Shown here piece by piece: positions 20,155-28,764 of a DNA stretch of 64,000 bases. The translations under genes were made by a program, and so were the position numbers. The DNA comes from RHKX01 sp963743875 (GTDB taxonomy: Bacteria; Actinomycetota; Thermoleophilia; Solirubrobacterales; 70-9): positions 1,240,001-1,304,000 of the forward strand of contig CAVURM010000001.1 in NCBI GenBank assembly GCA_963743875.1, in the 5' to 3' direction. Positions within the stretch are counted from its first letter, which is position 1, and each line of letters opens with the position of its first letter. The notes beneath the pieces were generated by a model. The model saw nothing but the letters and a program-made list of their open reading frames with translations. It was not told where the DNA came from and did no database searches.

Positions 20155-20786
20155 CCGGGACCGGCACCGAGGTCGGTAAGAGCGTCGTGGCGGCGGCGGT
20201 CGCCAACACCGCGGTCCGGGAGGGCCGCGGAGTCGCCGTCTTCAAGCCGGCCGTATCCGGACTCGACGAGGACGGTGAGGCCGACCACGAGCTGCTCGGT
20301 CGGGCGTCGGGAAGCGACCAGAGCGCTGACCAGATCGCCCCCTATCGGTACGGCCCTCCCCTCTCCCCTCACCTCGCGGCGGACCTGGTCGGCGAGCCGA
20401 TCGATCCGGGAGTCCTACGGACCGCGGCCGCGACCGCGGGCGGGGCCGGCGAGGTTCTCGTCTGCGAGGGAGTCGGCGGGCTGCTCGTGCCGCTCACGTC
20501 CACCTACATGGTCCGCGACCTCGCCCGGGAGCTGGGATACCCGATCGTCATCGTGGCGCCGCCCGGGCTCGGGACCATCAACCACACCCTGCTGACGATC
20601 GACGCCGCACGGGCCGTCGGGTTGGAGGTTCGCGCGGTGGTGCTCAACCCGTGGCCGGAGGCGCCCGGCGACCTCGAGATCTCCAATCGGGCGACGATCG
20701 CCGAGCTCGGTGCAGTCGAGGTCCTCACCCTCGGTCGGCTCGATCTCGACGACCCCGGGACGTGGCCCTCGCTGCCGCTCGCGTGA
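20127..20786 (+). CDS. bioD: ATP-dependent dethiobiotin synthetase
   Basis: 219 residues. P-loop GTGTEVGKSVVA at the N-terminus, substrate Lys in VFKPAVSG, CEGVGGLLVPLT and PPGLGTINHTLLTID. Closes the ureido ring of dethiobiotin from DAPA, CO2 and ATP. The ATG at 20127 overlaps the bioF end by 28 nt; an ATG at 20091 is possible but adds a non-homologous basic stretch. Confidence 0.92.
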
Positions 20787-20857
20787 GCACCCCGGGCAGG
20801 CACCGACGATGGCAAATTGCGAGCTTCCGCACCTCGTGTTCCGACCGGGTCCGGGCT

Positions 20858-20863
20858 TAGCTT
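20858..20863 (+). promoter_or_regulatory. -10 element (TAGCTT) before bioA
   Basis: TAGCTT ends 7 nt before the bioA GTG. It suggests an internal leaderless start for bioA in addition to read-through from bioD. Confidence 0.4.
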
Positions 20864-20870
20864 GACAGGG

Positions 20871-22253
20871 GTGACGAGGGACTCGACCGCAGAGCTTGAC
20901 CACCGCCACCTGTGGCACCCGTTCACCCAACAGCAGGACTGGGAGCTCGAGGACCCGGTGGTGATCGCCAGCGCTGAGGGCACGGACCTGATCGCTGAGG
21001 ATGGACGCCGCTTCATCGACGGCACCTCCTCGCTCTGGTGCAATCTGCATGGCCACCGCCACCCGACGATCGACGGGGCGATCCGCGACCAGCTCGACCG
21101 GGTTGCCCACACCACGATGCTGGGGCTGACCCACGCGCCCGCGGCCGAACTGGCCGCCCGCCTCGTCGAGATCGCTCCACCCGGACTGTCTCGGGTCTTC
21201 TACTCAGACGCCGGCTCGACGGCAACCGAGATCGCGCTCAAGATGGCCTTCCAGTACTGGAGCCAGCAGGGCGGACAGCACGCCCGGCGCACCTCGTTCA
21301 TCGGCCTCGCCAACGGCTATCACGGAGATACGATCGGAGCCGTTTCGGTGGGCGGCATCGACCTCTTCCACGGCGCCTACGAGCCGCTGCTCTTCACCAA
21401 GCGATCGGTCCCCGCCGGCGACGCCTGCGCGCTTACCGAGATGCTGGATCTACACGGCGAGGAGACCGCCGCCGTGATCGTCGAGCCACTGGTCCAGGGT
21501 GCCGGCGGGATCCTGGTTCAGCCGCCCGGGTATCTACGCCAGGTTCGTGAGCTCTGCGACCGCCACGATGTCCTGCTGATCTGCGACGAGGTGGCGACGG
21601 GGTTCGGACGCACCGGGACCATGTTCGCCTGCGAGCAGGAGCGCATCGCGCCGGACTTCCTCTGCCTCGGCAAGGGCCTGACCAACGGCTACATGCCGCT
21701 CGCCGCGACGCTCGCGACGGAACGGGTCTACGAGGGCTTCCTCGGCGAGCACGAGGACTTCCGGACGTTCTTCCACGGCCACACGTTCACCGGTAACCCG
21801 CTCGCGTGCTCGGCTGCGATCGCCAGCCTCGAGGTGTTCGAGCAGGAGGACACGCTCGCCAACCTGCAACCGAAGATCAACCTGCTGAACGAACTGCTGG
21901 CGGGAGTCGCGGCGATGGACGAGGTCGCCGAGGTCCGGGGGCGCGGCATGATGATCGGGATCGATCTCGGTGAGCACGACCCGGCGCTGCGCGTCGGTCA
22001 CCGCGTGACCCTAGAAGCCCGCAAGCGCGGGGCGCTCATCCGGCCGCTCGGCGACACGATCGTCCTGGTGCCGCCGCTTGCGATCAGCAAGCGGGACCTC
22101 GGGCGGCTCGTCTCGATCACCGCTGCGGCGATCCGCGACGCCGTCGCCGTCGCCTACCCGAAGCGGACGTCGGACGTCGGTGAGCTGGGGCGACGCCTCG
22201 ACGCAGATCCTTCGCACTCCGCCCGCCGCGGGCCTGGGCGCGCGGCAGCATGA
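20871..22253 (+). CDS. bioA: Adenosylmethionine-8-amino-7-oxononanoate aminotransferase
   Basis: Class III aminotransferase of 460 residues making 7,8-diaminopelargonate using SAM as amino donor. Seen: HLWHPFTQQQDW (BioA-specific N-terminus), GTSSLWCNLHGHRHP, SDAGSTATEIALKMA, NGYHGDTIGAVSVGG, CDEVATGFGRTG, and the PLP lysine in LGKGLTNGYMPLA. The GTG at 20871 puts the conserved N-terminus within 13 residues of the start. Its last codons overlap the following SDR start (ATGA). No bioC/bioH/bioW is seen, so pimeloyl supply is elsewhere. Confidence 0.94.
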   Translation: MTRDSTAELDHRHLWHPFTQQQDWELEDPVVIASAEGTDLIAEDGRRFIDGTSSLWCNLHGHRHPTIDGAIRDQLDRVAHTTMLGLTHAPAAELAARLVEIAPPGLSRVFYSDAGSTATEIALKMAFQYWSQQGGQHARRTSFIGLANGYHGDTIGAVSVGGIDLFHGAYEPLLFTKRSVPAGDACALTEMLDLHGEETAAVIVEPLVQGAGGILVQPPGYLRQVRELCDRHDVLLICDEVATGFGRTGTMFACEQERIAPDFLCLGKGLTNGYMPLAATLATERVYEGFLGEHEDFRTFFHGHTFTGNPLACSAAIASLEVFEQEDTLANLQPKINLLNELLAGVAAMDEVAEVRGRGMMIGIDLGEHDPALRVGHRVTLEARKRGALIRPLGDTIVLVPPLAISKRDLGRLVSITAAAIRDAVAVAYPKRTSDVGELGRRLDADPSHSARRGPGRAAA

Positions 22254-23110
22254 GCGTCGCCTCCGGCGCTCGCGTCGCGATGATCACCGGGTGCTCGACC
22301 GGAATCGGGCGGGCGACCGCGCTCCGGCTCGATTCCAGCGGCTGGAATGTCTATGCCGGTGTGCGCAAGCAGGTGCACGCGGAGGGGCTGGCGAGCGCCG
22401 GGTCCGAGCGCCTGACGCCCCTGATCGTCGACGTCACCGATCCCGGTTCGATCGCCGCTGCGAGGGAACGGATCGGGGCGGAGTCGCCCGGAGGTCTGCA
22501 CGCGCTCGTCAACAACGCCGGAGTCGCCTATTCGGGTCCGCTGGAGTTCGTTCCGCTCGAGGACTTCCGGCGCCAGCTCGAGGTCAACCTGCTCGGCCAG
22601 GTCGAGATCACGCAGGCCCTGATCCCCGCCCTCCGGCTGACCAGGGGCAGGATCGTCAACATCACCTCGATCGGCGGCATCGTCGCGACCCCGTTCTTCG
22701 GCCCCTACAACGCCTCCAAGTACGCGCTCGAAGCGGTCAGCGACTGCCTGCGAGGGGAGCTGCGGCCATGGGGGATCGAGACGATCGTGATCGAGCCCGG
22801 GAGCATCGCCACCGAAATCTGGGAGAGCGGTATGGATCAGTTCAGCGACACCAAGGAGCGGATGGCGCCGGAGGCGGTGACGCTCTACGGCAAGGCGATG
22901 AAGGCGTTGATCCGAACCTCGGTGGAGACCGGCAAACGGGGCATACCCGCCGACCACGCAGCGGCGGTGATCGAGAAGGCGCTGGATGCACGACGGCCCA
23001 GGGCCCGCTACAGGATCGGTAGAGACGCCCACATGATGGCGACGGCATCCAGACTGCTCCCCGATCGCGCCTTCGACCGCCTGATCGCCAGGGCGATGCG
23101 AATTCCCTGA
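22250..23110 (+). CDS. SDR-family oxidoreductase coupled to bioA
   Basis: Classical short-chain dehydrogenase, 286 residues: MITGCSTGIGRATA (TGxxxGIG), NNAGVAYSG, ITSIGG with the catalytic Ser, and YNASKYAL (YxxxK). C-terminal part (EIWESGMDQF, RPRARYRIGRD) resembles retinol-dehydrogenase-like SDRs. The ATG overlaps the bioA stop by 4 nt, so it is the last gene of the biotin operon; whether it acts in biotin or pimelate metabolism is not known. Confidence 0.87.
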   Translation: MSVASGARVAMITGCSTGIGRATALRLDSSGWNVYAGVRKQVHAEGLASAGSERLTPLIVDVTDPGSIAAARERIGAESPGGLHALVNNAGVAYSGPLEFVPLEDFRRQLEVNLLGQVEITQALIPALRLTRGRIVNITSIGGIVATPFFGPYNASKYALEAVSDCLRGELRPWGIETIVIEPGSIATEIWESGMDQFSDTKERMAPEAVTLYGKAMKALIRTSVETGKRGIPADHAAAVIEKALDARRPRARYRIGRDAHMMATASRLLPDRAFDRLIARAMRIP

Positions 23111-23132
23111 CCCGCCCGGGTCGGGGGCTGTG

Positions 23133-23699
23133 ATGAAACGCCCGCGCGGCCGTAGTAGGGGTGTGCAGCAGGTTGCGACAGCACCGTCTCGCGAGGCCCC
23201 CTCGGCGTCGGTGCTCGCCTTCGACAACCTCTATCGCGAGAGCCGCGACGACGTCTTCGCCTACGTATCCGGCCTGCTCCGGGATCCCCACGCCGCCGAG
23301 GACGTCACTGCGCTCGCCTTCGAGCGCGCCTACCGCAGGCGACGCCGCTTCGACCCCGATCGCGGTAACGGACGCGCCTGGATCTTCGGCATCGCCCGTA
23401 ATGCGGCGCTCGACGAGCTCCGCAAGCGCAAGCGGACGGCAGCCCTCCACGCGGAGCCCGTGGACGTCGGCTCGGCCATGCCGGAGGAGGAGGCGGAGCT
23501 GGCGGTGCGGAGAGCGGCGCTGCGCGCGGCGATGGCGAAGCTGGACCTCCGCGAGCGCGAGCTGGTCGCGCTCAGGTTCTTCTCCGGATTGAGCCATGCC
23601 GAGATTGCCCAGGTCCTCGGGATCAGTGTCTCCAACGCGGGGACGAAGCTTCACCGGGCCGTCGACAAGCTGAGGAAGGCGTGTGATCAGAGTGCGTGA
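23133..23699 (+). CDS. ECF-type RNA polymerase sigma factor
   Basis: 188 residues from the ATG at 23133. Sigma region 2: FDNLYRESRDDVFAYVSGLL, DPHAAEDVTALAFERAYRR, and NGRAWIFGIARNAALDELRKR. Region 4: LDLRERELVALRFFSGLSHAEIAQVLGISVSNAGTKLHRAVDKL with a clear helix-turn-helix. A GTG at 23163 is an alternative start. The next gene begins inside its 3' end by 17 nt and encodes a membrane protein, a typical sigma/anti-sigma layout. Confidence 0.9.
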   Translation: MKRPRGRSRGVQQVATAPSREAPSASVLAFDNLYRESRDDVFAYVSGLLRDPHAAEDVTALAFERAYRRRRRFDPDRGNGRAWIFGIARNAALDELRKRKRTAALHAEPVDVGSAMPEEEAELAVRRAALRAAMAKLDLRERELVALRFFSGLSHAEIAQVLGISVSNAGTKLHRAVDKLRKACDQSA

Positions 23700-24882
23700 T
23701 TCGGATACGAAGATGGACCCGCGGGCCGAGCTCGATCTCGAGATCGTCGACCGCGCCCTGGCCGGACACCCGGTCGACCCCGGCAGCGGCGACCTGGCCG
23801 AGCTCGCGCTGCTGCTCCGCGACGAGCGGCCGGAGCCCGAGCCCGGGTGGGCCGCCGAACTGGACGAGCGCGCCGCGGCCGGCTTCCCCCGCGGCGGCGG
23901 TGCCGGTCGGCGCGGGTCGTCATGGCTCAGCGGCGGCGGCTGGATGGCTCCGGCGGGTGCATTGGCGACGCTTGCGATCGTTGTGGTCGCGGTGACCAGC
24001 ACCGGCGGCAACTCCGATCCGATGAGCTCACAGCTTGAGGGTGGTCCCCCGGACTCGATGGCCCAGACGACGACAACCCCGGCGACGGAAGCCGCAACCG
24101 GTGCCAATGGGGAGCTCGTGCCGATCTCACCCGGCAGAACCTTGAAGGAGGACAGCTCGGCGGCCGCCTACGACCTCGGCCGCCGACAGTCGGACGATGC
24201 AATCGCCCCCGGCATCGAGAACCGGAAGGTCGAACGCAACACCCAGCTCAGCCTCTCGGCGAAGCCCGAAGACGTCCGCGGCGTCTCCGATGAGGTGATC
24301 ACGATCACCCGCTCGCTCGGCGGGATCGTCGCCTCCTCCCAGATCAGCGAGACCGACGGCAACGCGACCGCGACCCTGGAGCTGACGCTCCCCACCCGCA
24401 ACGTGGATGCGGCGCTCGATCAGATGACCGAGCTCGCCGACGTCGACTCATTGAACGAGACCAGCACCGACATCACCAAGCCCTTCGTCAGCGCTCAGGA
24501 CGAGCTTCGCGATGCGGAGGCGAGGCGACGGGAGCTGCTCGAGGCTCTTGGGAACGCGACCACCGACGCCGAGGTGGAGGCCCTCACCCTGCAGATCGCC
24601 GACGCCCGCCGCGAGATCTCCAGGGCCGAGGCGAGCTTCGAGCGGATCGCCGCCAGGGCTCGGCTCTCCAGCCTCAGCGTGTCGGTCTCGAGCAACCCGA
24701 ACGCCTCCGACGAGCGCACCCTCGGAGACTGGTTCGACGATGCGGTCGACGTCCTCAAGGGGATTGCCGGCGTGCTGCTGATCTCCGCTGCGATCCTCGT
24801 CCCGCTCGGGTTGATCGCGGCCGTCATCGCCTGGTCCACATCGCGGCTACGCCGCCGGAGCCGCGAGAAGACCCTCGACTGA
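23683..24882 (+). CDS. DUF4349-domain membrane protein, probable regulator of the ECF sigma factor
   Basis: 399 residues. N-terminal cytoplasmic acidic segment (1-85), TM near 87-106 (WMAPAGALATLAIVVVAVTS), a Thr/Ala-rich linker, then an extracytoplasmic region with KVERNTQLSLSAKPEDVRGV through RLSSLSVSVSSN (DUF4349, including a coiled coil near 280-325) and a C-terminal TM (KGIAGVLLISAAILVPLGLIA) with a basic tail. No ZAS zinc motif is present. The overlap with the sigma gene suggests an anti-sigma role, which is inference. Internal GTG/ATG starts at 23692 and 23713 are possible. Confidence 0.8.
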   Translation: MIRVRDSDTKMDPRAELDLEIVDRALAGHPVDPGSGDLAELALLLRDERPEPEPGWAAELDERAAAGFPRGGGAGRRGSSWLSGGGWMAPAGALATLAIVVVAVTSTGGNSDPMSSQLEGGPPDSMAQTTTTPATEAATGANGELVPISPGRTLKEDSSAAAYDLGRRQSDDAIAPGIENRKVERNTQLSLSAKPEDVRGVSDEVITITRSLGGIVASSQISETDGNATATLELTLPTRNVDAALDQMTELADVDSLNETSTDITKPFVSAQDELRDAEARRRELLEALGNATTDAEVEALTLQIADARREISRAEASFERIAARARLSSLSVSVSSNPNASDERTLGDWFDDAVDVLKGIAGVLLISAAILVPLGLIAAVIAWSTSRLRRRSREKTLD

Positions 24883-24921
24883 CCGACGAGGACGCCGAGC
24901 CTCGGCCTCTCCGCCCGCCGG

Positions 24922-25098
24922 CTAGAGCTCCTCGAAGTCGCTCTTGCGGGCGCCGCAAACCGGGCAGAACCAGTTGTCCGGGATGTCCTCGAACTCGGTG
25001 CCGGCGGGAATGCCGCCGTCGGGATCGCCCTCGGCCGGGTCGTATACGTAGCCGCATGACGTGCAGATCCATTGCTGTTTAGCCGAGGTCTCGCTCAT
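24922..25098 (-). CDS. Rubredoxin
   Basis: Small iron electron carrier of 58 residues. Two Cys knuckles, WICTSCGYVYDPAEGD and NWFCPVCGARKSDFEEL (CxxCG...CPxCG), bind one Fe. The aromatic Tyr/Trp and the PDGGIPAGT turn are typical. ATG start at 25098. No partner monooxygenase or reductase is adjacent; the neighbour is a divergent Nudix gene. Confidence 0.95.
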   Translation of the reverse strand: MSETSAKQQWICTSCGYVYDPAEGDPDGGIPAGTEFEDIPDNWFCPVCGARKSDFEEL

Positions 25099-25131
25099 CG
25101 GCCGGGGAGCCTAACGTAGAGTGCCCAGATC

Positions 25132-25767
25132 GTGGATGAGCCCGCAATTCCCCGGCCCGCCGCCACCGTGATCCTGATGCGACGCGGAGGCAAGCACAGC
25201 GAGCGCGGTCTCGAGCTGCTGATGCTCCGCCGCGGCATCGAGGCCCGTTTCATGCCCGGTGTCTGGGTCTTTCCCGGGGGCGCGGTGGACCCCGAGGATC
25301 ACGATGCGGCGGCAGCCGTCGAATCCACCCTCGGCATCGACGAACTCGCCCATCGGATCTGCGGGGCGCGAGAGGTGGGCGAGGAGGCCTCCGTTGAGCT
25401 GGAGGCCGCCGAGCTCTTCTCCTGGTCACGCTGGGTCACACCGGCGATGGTCCCCATCCGCTTCGACACCCGCTTCTACGTCGCTCTCGCCCCGGCGCAC
25501 TGCAAGCCGGAACCCGATCTCACGGAAGTCGACGAGGCCCGCTGGATCGCTCCCGACGTAGCGCTCGAAGAACACGCCCGCGATGAGCTGGACCTCTCAT
25601 TTCCGACGATCAAGCACCTCGAGGAACTGACGGATTACCCGCACGCGGACGCCGTTCTGGCCGAGGGCAGGTCGCGCACCGTCGAAGCGATCACCCCGAA
25701 GGTGGTTGGCACGAGGGACTCCTTCGAGGTTCTCCTGCCGGGCGACCCGGGCTTCGCCGACGAATAG
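25132..25767 (+). CDS. Nudix hydrolase-like protein
   Basis: 211 residues with the NUDT19/RPP2-like layout: TVILMRRGGKHSERGLELLMLRR, FPGGAVDPEDHD, and a degenerate Nudix box GAREVGEEASVEL, where REVGEE is kept but the usual Ala-Ala before it and the following Gly are changed. C-terminal RWIAPDVAL and FPTIKHLEEL match that subfamily. Probably hydrolyses a CoA or nucleotide derivative; specificity unknown. GTG start; a TAGAGT at 25117 lies 9 nt upstream. Confidence 0.8.
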   Translation: MDEPAIPRPAATVILMRRGGKHSERGLELLMLRRGIEARFMPGVWVFPGGAVDPEDHDAAAAVESTLGIDELAHRICGAREVGEEASVELEAAELFSWSRWVTPAMVPIRFDTRFYVALAPAHCKPEPDLTEVDEARWIAPDVALEEHARDELDLSFPTIKHLEELTDYPHADAVLAEGRSRTVEAITPKVVGTRDSFEVLLPGDPGFADE

Positions 25768-25783
25768 GCAGGCCGTCCCCGCA

Positions 25784-26210
25784 GGTTCCACGAAAGGGCC
25801 CGAGCGGCAGAGGCCCAGCTTGGTTCCACGAAGGGCCGAGCGGCAGAGGCCCAGCGGGGGGCAACTCGCTGCGCTCGTGCTCGAGTCCCCGCTGGACCTC
25901 CACCGCTCCGGCCCCTGCGAGGGCTGGAGGTGGGTGCGGCCTGTTGAGGGGCTCGCCGGCCGGTGAGAGTCGGTTTGGCTGGGTAAGGGAGGACTTGGGA
26001 GGTCGGTCGCCGTTCACCCGCCTGCCGAGGGGCTTTGTTTAGGACGTGGGTCGTTTTGAGCTCACCAGAGGAGCTCAGGGCGACCCACGTCCGACAATCA
26101 AGCCTCCGGAGAGGGTCCGTCCTCGTGGAGGTGCTGCCGCGGGTGGCGCGGGCGTGCGTCGACACCCGAGCGTCAGCGAGCGGTGCGGCCCACTCCGCGG
26201 CAGGCCCCGC
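25784..26210 (+). repeat. Post-stop hairpin block, family 2, copy A
   Basis: Starts 16 nt after the Nudix stop. Contains two 36-38-bp tandem units (GGTTCCACGA... at 25784 and 25822), then 22-nt arms at 25838-25859 and 25887-25908 around a loop with CTCGCTGCGCTCG, then a GTCGGTTTGGCTGGG stretch, a palindromic cassette, and a tail with CGAGCGTCAGCGAGCG. About 430 bp is homologous, inverted, to copy B at 35.5-36.0 kb. No gene is supported between 25768 and 26351; I see nothing in 26211-26351. Confidence 0.8.
26042..26092. repeat. Palindromic cassette inside block A
   Basis: Perfect 12-bp arms GGACGTGGGTCG (26042-26053) and CGACCCACGTCC (26081-26092), with an inner GAGCTC/GAGCTC pair. The cassette at the equivalent place in copy B has an unrelated sequence but is also an inverted repeat. 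Confidence 0.75.
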
Positions 26211-26351
26211 GGTCTGGCGCTTTCGCCGGGAACGGCGCCGACCGCTACACCAGGAAACGGCTCCATTCCCGCGTACCAGGGGCCTGTCGGGTAGGTCGCG
26301 ACGCCGTCCTCCTCGAGTTCTGCCCGGACCCGCCGGAACAGCTCGCCCGCG

Positions 26352-26921
26352 TTACTCGAGGGCCAGCTCGAGCTCGTCGCGGGTCAGCTCGCGGAGGCGC
26401 CAGAGGAAGTAGAGCTGGCGGTCGGACGCACCGAAGTCGACCTCGCGATCGATCGTCGTTGCCCAATCGAGGAAGCCCGGACTGAAGAGCTCTCGAAGGG
26501 CGATCGGATCGTGACCCTTCGGGACCGTGGCGATGAACCTCTGGTTGAAGTCGATGCTCTCGAACTGGACCCGGCGGCTGCTGAGCTTGCGGACCTGCTC
26601 GTCGGGGGTCGCCTCGATGGACTCGACGTCGAAGGCCGGAACAACGGTGGTCAGGTCCGGCATGTGGGCCTTCGCGAGGAGCGCGCCCGGCAGCACGGCC
26701 TTCTTGAGGAAGCGCCCCTCCTCATGTTCGGCCGCGTCGCAACTCGCGCCCCAGAACTCCGGAGCGAGTTCGCCGGTCAGACGATTCGAGCCCCCCGGAC
26801 ACAGAGCCGGCGGCGCGTCGCGGGCGTTGATCCCCCCGACCTCCTCGTAGATGAGCCCGCGATCCTCAGCCACCGCCCGGACGGATGTGACCCACGCTTC
26901 CCTCTCTTCGGCGGCGCTCAA
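26352..26921 (-). CDS. Hypothetical protein (LemA-neighbourhood protein)
   Basis: 189 residues from a TTG at 26921 that overlaps the TGA of the SCP2 gene. No family recognised with confidence. The C-terminal half (FESIDFNQRFIATVPKGHDP, LFSPGFLDWATTID, FGASDRQLYFLW) resembles the pattern of DUF3137-like proteins often found beside lemA, which is divergently encoded here beyond the SCP2 gene. No signal peptide or TM segment. Function unknown. Confidence 0.6.
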   Translation of the reverse strand: MSAAEEREAWVTSVRAVAEDRGLIYEEVGGINARDAPPALCPGGSNRLTGELAPEFWGASCDAAEHEEGRFLKKAVLPGALLAKAHMPDLTTVVPAFDVESIEATPDEQVRKLSSRRVQFESIDFNQRFIATVPKGHDPIALRELFSPGFLDWATTIDREVDFGASDRQLYFLWRLRELTRDELELALE

Positions 26922-27353
26922 GTCCGCACCAGATCCTCGCGGCCCTGCTCGATCAGCAACTGCTTGTAGCGGGGAAATACCGGCTTCAGCAGCGGGACCA
27001 GCTTGAGGATCTTGGCGGTCGGCCCCTCGGCGGTCATCTCTCCGCGGGCGAGGGCGAGCGGGAACATTGACTTCGCCGAGCCAGAAACGGTGCGCGACAT
27101 CGGCCCGCATCGCCATCACGATCTCAGGCTCAAGATCGGAGGCGCCGAAGTCCACGCGGGTTTCCTCGCCGGGCTTGAGTCTGATCGTGATCACCGCATC
27201 GGGATCTCGGTACTCGTTGCGGATGATCGTGTTCGCCTGACGGACCCCGAGATCCTCGTCGTCGCCGACGATCTCGAGCATTCTCCCGAGCGTCCCATAA
27301 ACGTCACGCGCATCGCCGAAGTAAGCCAACTGCAGATCTCCTCGCTGAGTCAC
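26918..27353 (-). pseudogene. SCP2 sterol-binding-like protein, interrupted by a +1 frameshift
   Basis: Reading from the GTG at 27353 gives AYFGDARDVYGTLGRML, SDLEPEIVMAMRADVAHRFWLGEVN, then loses homology. In the next frame the protein continues LALARGEMTAEGPTAKILKLVPLLKPVFPRYKQLLIEQGRED to a stop at 26918. Dropping one C of the CCC at 27060-27062 restores NVPLALARG. The joined protein (about 144 residues) matches actinobacterial SCP2-like lipid-binding proteins. The downstream gene starts on this stop, so the downstream frame is the real one. Either a sequencing error or a broken gene. Confidence 0.75.
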
Positions 27354-27403
27354 CGCAACGGTGACCGGCCCATCCTATGCCGCCCGATCGGCAGGAAAGC
27401 CCT

Positions 27404-27432
27404 TTGCGCACCGCCTGCTCAGCGGATAGCAT
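27404..27432 (+). promoter_or_regulatory. lemA promoter
   Basis: TTGCGC at 27404-27409, a 17-bp spacer, then TAGCAT at 27427-27432. The -10 ends 8 nt before the lemA ATG, so the transcript would be leaderless. Confidence 0.6.
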
Positions 27433-27440
27433 GCCGCGCC

Positions 27441-27995
27441 ATGGTCATCGTTCTCATCATCATCGGTCTCGTACTCCTCTCCGGCCTGATCTTCGTCCTG
27501 ATCAGGAACTCGATGATCGGGAGTCGCAACCGCGTCGACGAAGCGTGGAGCGGTATCGACGTTCAGCTGAAGCGACGCCATGATCTGGTCCCGAACCTGG
27601 TCGAGACCGTCAAGGGCTACGCCACACACGAGCAATCCGTCTTCGTCAAGACCACCGAGGCACGGGCCGAGGCGATGAAGGCCGGCACCGTCGAGGCCAC
27701 GCAGACTGCCGAGGCGAAGCTCTCCGGTGCACTCGCTGACCTCCGCGCGGTCGCCGAGGGTTACCCCGAGCTCCGGGCGACGGAGAACTTCCAGCAGCTG
27801 CAGCGCAACCTGAACGAGATCGAGGATGAGATCCAGGCCTCACGCCGGATCTACAACTCCAACGTTCAGTCCTACAACACCAAGATTCAGGTCTTCCCGA
27901 ACTCGGTCGTCGCCAACTCCGGCGGATTCACCGCCCGCGAGTTCTTCGAGATCGAGAACGCCGCCGACCGCGAAGTAGTCGACGTCAAGTTCTGA
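27441..27995 (+). CDS. lemA: LemA family protein
   Basis: 184 residues. N-terminal membrane segment IVLIIIGLVLLSGLIFVLI, then a cytoplasmic helical bundle: RNRVDEAWSGIDVQLKRRHDLVPNLVETVKGYATHE, the LemA hallmark, followed by YPELRATENFQQLQRNLNEIEDEIQASRRIYNSNVQSYN and the C-terminal FPNSVVANSGGFTAREFFE. Function of the family is poorly known (membrane-associated scaffold). The ATG at 27441 begins the TM helix and sits 8 nt after a good -10 element. Confidence 0.93.
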   Translation: MVIVLIIIGLVLLSGLIFVLIRNSMIGSRNRVDEAWSGIDVQLKRRHDLVPNLVETVKGYATHEQSVFVKTTEARAEAMKAGTVEATQTAEAKLSGALADLRAVAEGYPELRATENFQQLQRNLNEIEDEIQASRRIYNSNVQSYNTKIQVFPNSVVANSGGFTAREFFEIENAADREVVDVKF

Positions 27996-28050
27996 TCGCG
28001 GGATCGCCGAGGGCCCTGACTCTTCGTCCTCGTGGCTCCGTGCTGAAGCA

Positions 28051-28079
28051 CGCTCGCCAACGGACGCCGTCGGCGAGCG
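28051..28079 (+). terminator. GC-rich hairpin after lemA
   Basis: CGCTCGCC (28051-28058) pairs with GGCGAGCG (28072-28079), with an inner ACGG/CCGT extension. It lies 55 nt after the lemA stop. No T-tract follows, so it would be a U-less terminator at best. Confidence 0.4.
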
Positions 28080-28104
28080 GGCTCCGCGACTCGCGATCCC
28101 CGGC

Positions 28105-28134
28105 CGAAAAGAAATGGACGCCGGTGGCGCCCAT
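28105..28134 (-). terminator. Intrinsic terminator of sodA
   Basis: On the minus strand, ATGGGCGCC pairs with GGCGTCCAT (one G-U) around an ACC loop and is followed directly by TTCTTTTC. It lies 25 nt downstream of the sodA stop. Confidence 0.65.
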
Positions 28135-28158
28135 TCCCTTGCGGCTGAAGCTGGCGGC

Positions 28159-28764
28159 TTACGACGCGGCGTCGTAGCGGCTCCCGACCTCGTTCCAGTC
28201 GACGACGTTCCAGAAGGCGTCCAGATAATCGGGGCGCTTGTTCTGGTACTTGAGGTAGTAGGCGTGCTCCCAGACATCGACGCCGAGCAGCGGGGTCTGG
28301 CCACTGGATACGGGCGAGTCCTGGTTGGCGGTGGACACGACCTGCAGGCCGCTGCCGTCATGGACGAGCCAGGCCCAGCCGGAGCCGAACTGACCGACGC
28401 CGGCCGCCTTGACGGCCTCCTTGAGGGCGTCGAAGCTGCCGAAGGTGGACGTGATGGCCTCAGCCAGCGCACCCGTGGGCTCGCCGCCGCCATCGGGGCT
28501 CATCGTCGTCCAGAAGAACGTGTGGTTGGCGTGACCACCAGCGTTGTTGCGGACGGGGCCCTGCTTGTCGGCCGGCAGGCTGTCGAGCGACCTGAGGACG
28601 TCGAGGACGTCGGCATCGGCCCACTCCGTTCCCTCCAGGGCGGCGTTCGCCTTGTCGACGTAGGCCTGGTGGTGCTTGTCGTGGTGGACCCGCATGGTCG
28701 CCTCATCGATGTGGGGCTCGAGCGCGTCGTAGCCATAGGGAAGATCGGGAACTTCGTATGCCAT
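28159..28764 (-). CDS. sodA: Superoxide dismutase [Mn/Fe]
   Basis: 201 residues converting superoxide to H2O2 and O2. Metal ligands are visible: His27 (MRVHHDKHHQAYV), His81 (GGHANHTFFW), and Asp163/His167 (DVWEHAYY). The GGHANHTFFW and QDSPV segments lean towards Mn, but metal choice is not certain. Start ATG at 28764 with an AAGGAG ribosome-binding site; upstream in-frame codons encode no conserved sequence. No signal peptide, so cytoplasmic. Confidence 0.95.
   Translation of the reverse strand: MAYEVPDLPYGYDALEPHIDEATMRVHHDKHHQAYVDKANAALEGTEWADADVLDVLRSLDSLPADKQGPVRNNAGGHANHTFFWTTMSPDGGGEPTGALAEAITSTFGSFDALKEAVKAAGVGQFGSGWAWLVHDGSGLQVVSTANQDSPVSSGQTPLLGVDVWEHAYYLKYQNKRPDYLDAFWNVVDWNEVGSRYDAAS

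Noticed and set aside
20787..20870. Weakly similar hairpin-like sequence before bioA
   Set aside because: Only a loose resemblance to family 1 (GCTTCCGCACCTCG); no paired stem and not right after a stop in the same layout.
25784..26210. Possible CRISPR or insertion sequence in the repeated blocks
   Set aside because: No regular repeat-spacer p attern, no cas genes, no transposase; units are foldable and tied to stop codons.
26075..26266. Minus-strand frame after the hypothetical gene (MEPFPGVAVG...)
   Set aside because: Overlaps repeat tail, has no ribosome-binding site or homology; could be a decayed 3' extension but this cannot be supported.
26046..26294. Small open frames within the 25.8-26.35 kb gap
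   Set aside because: They run through repeat block A and its palindromes, differ between the two block copies and have no homology.
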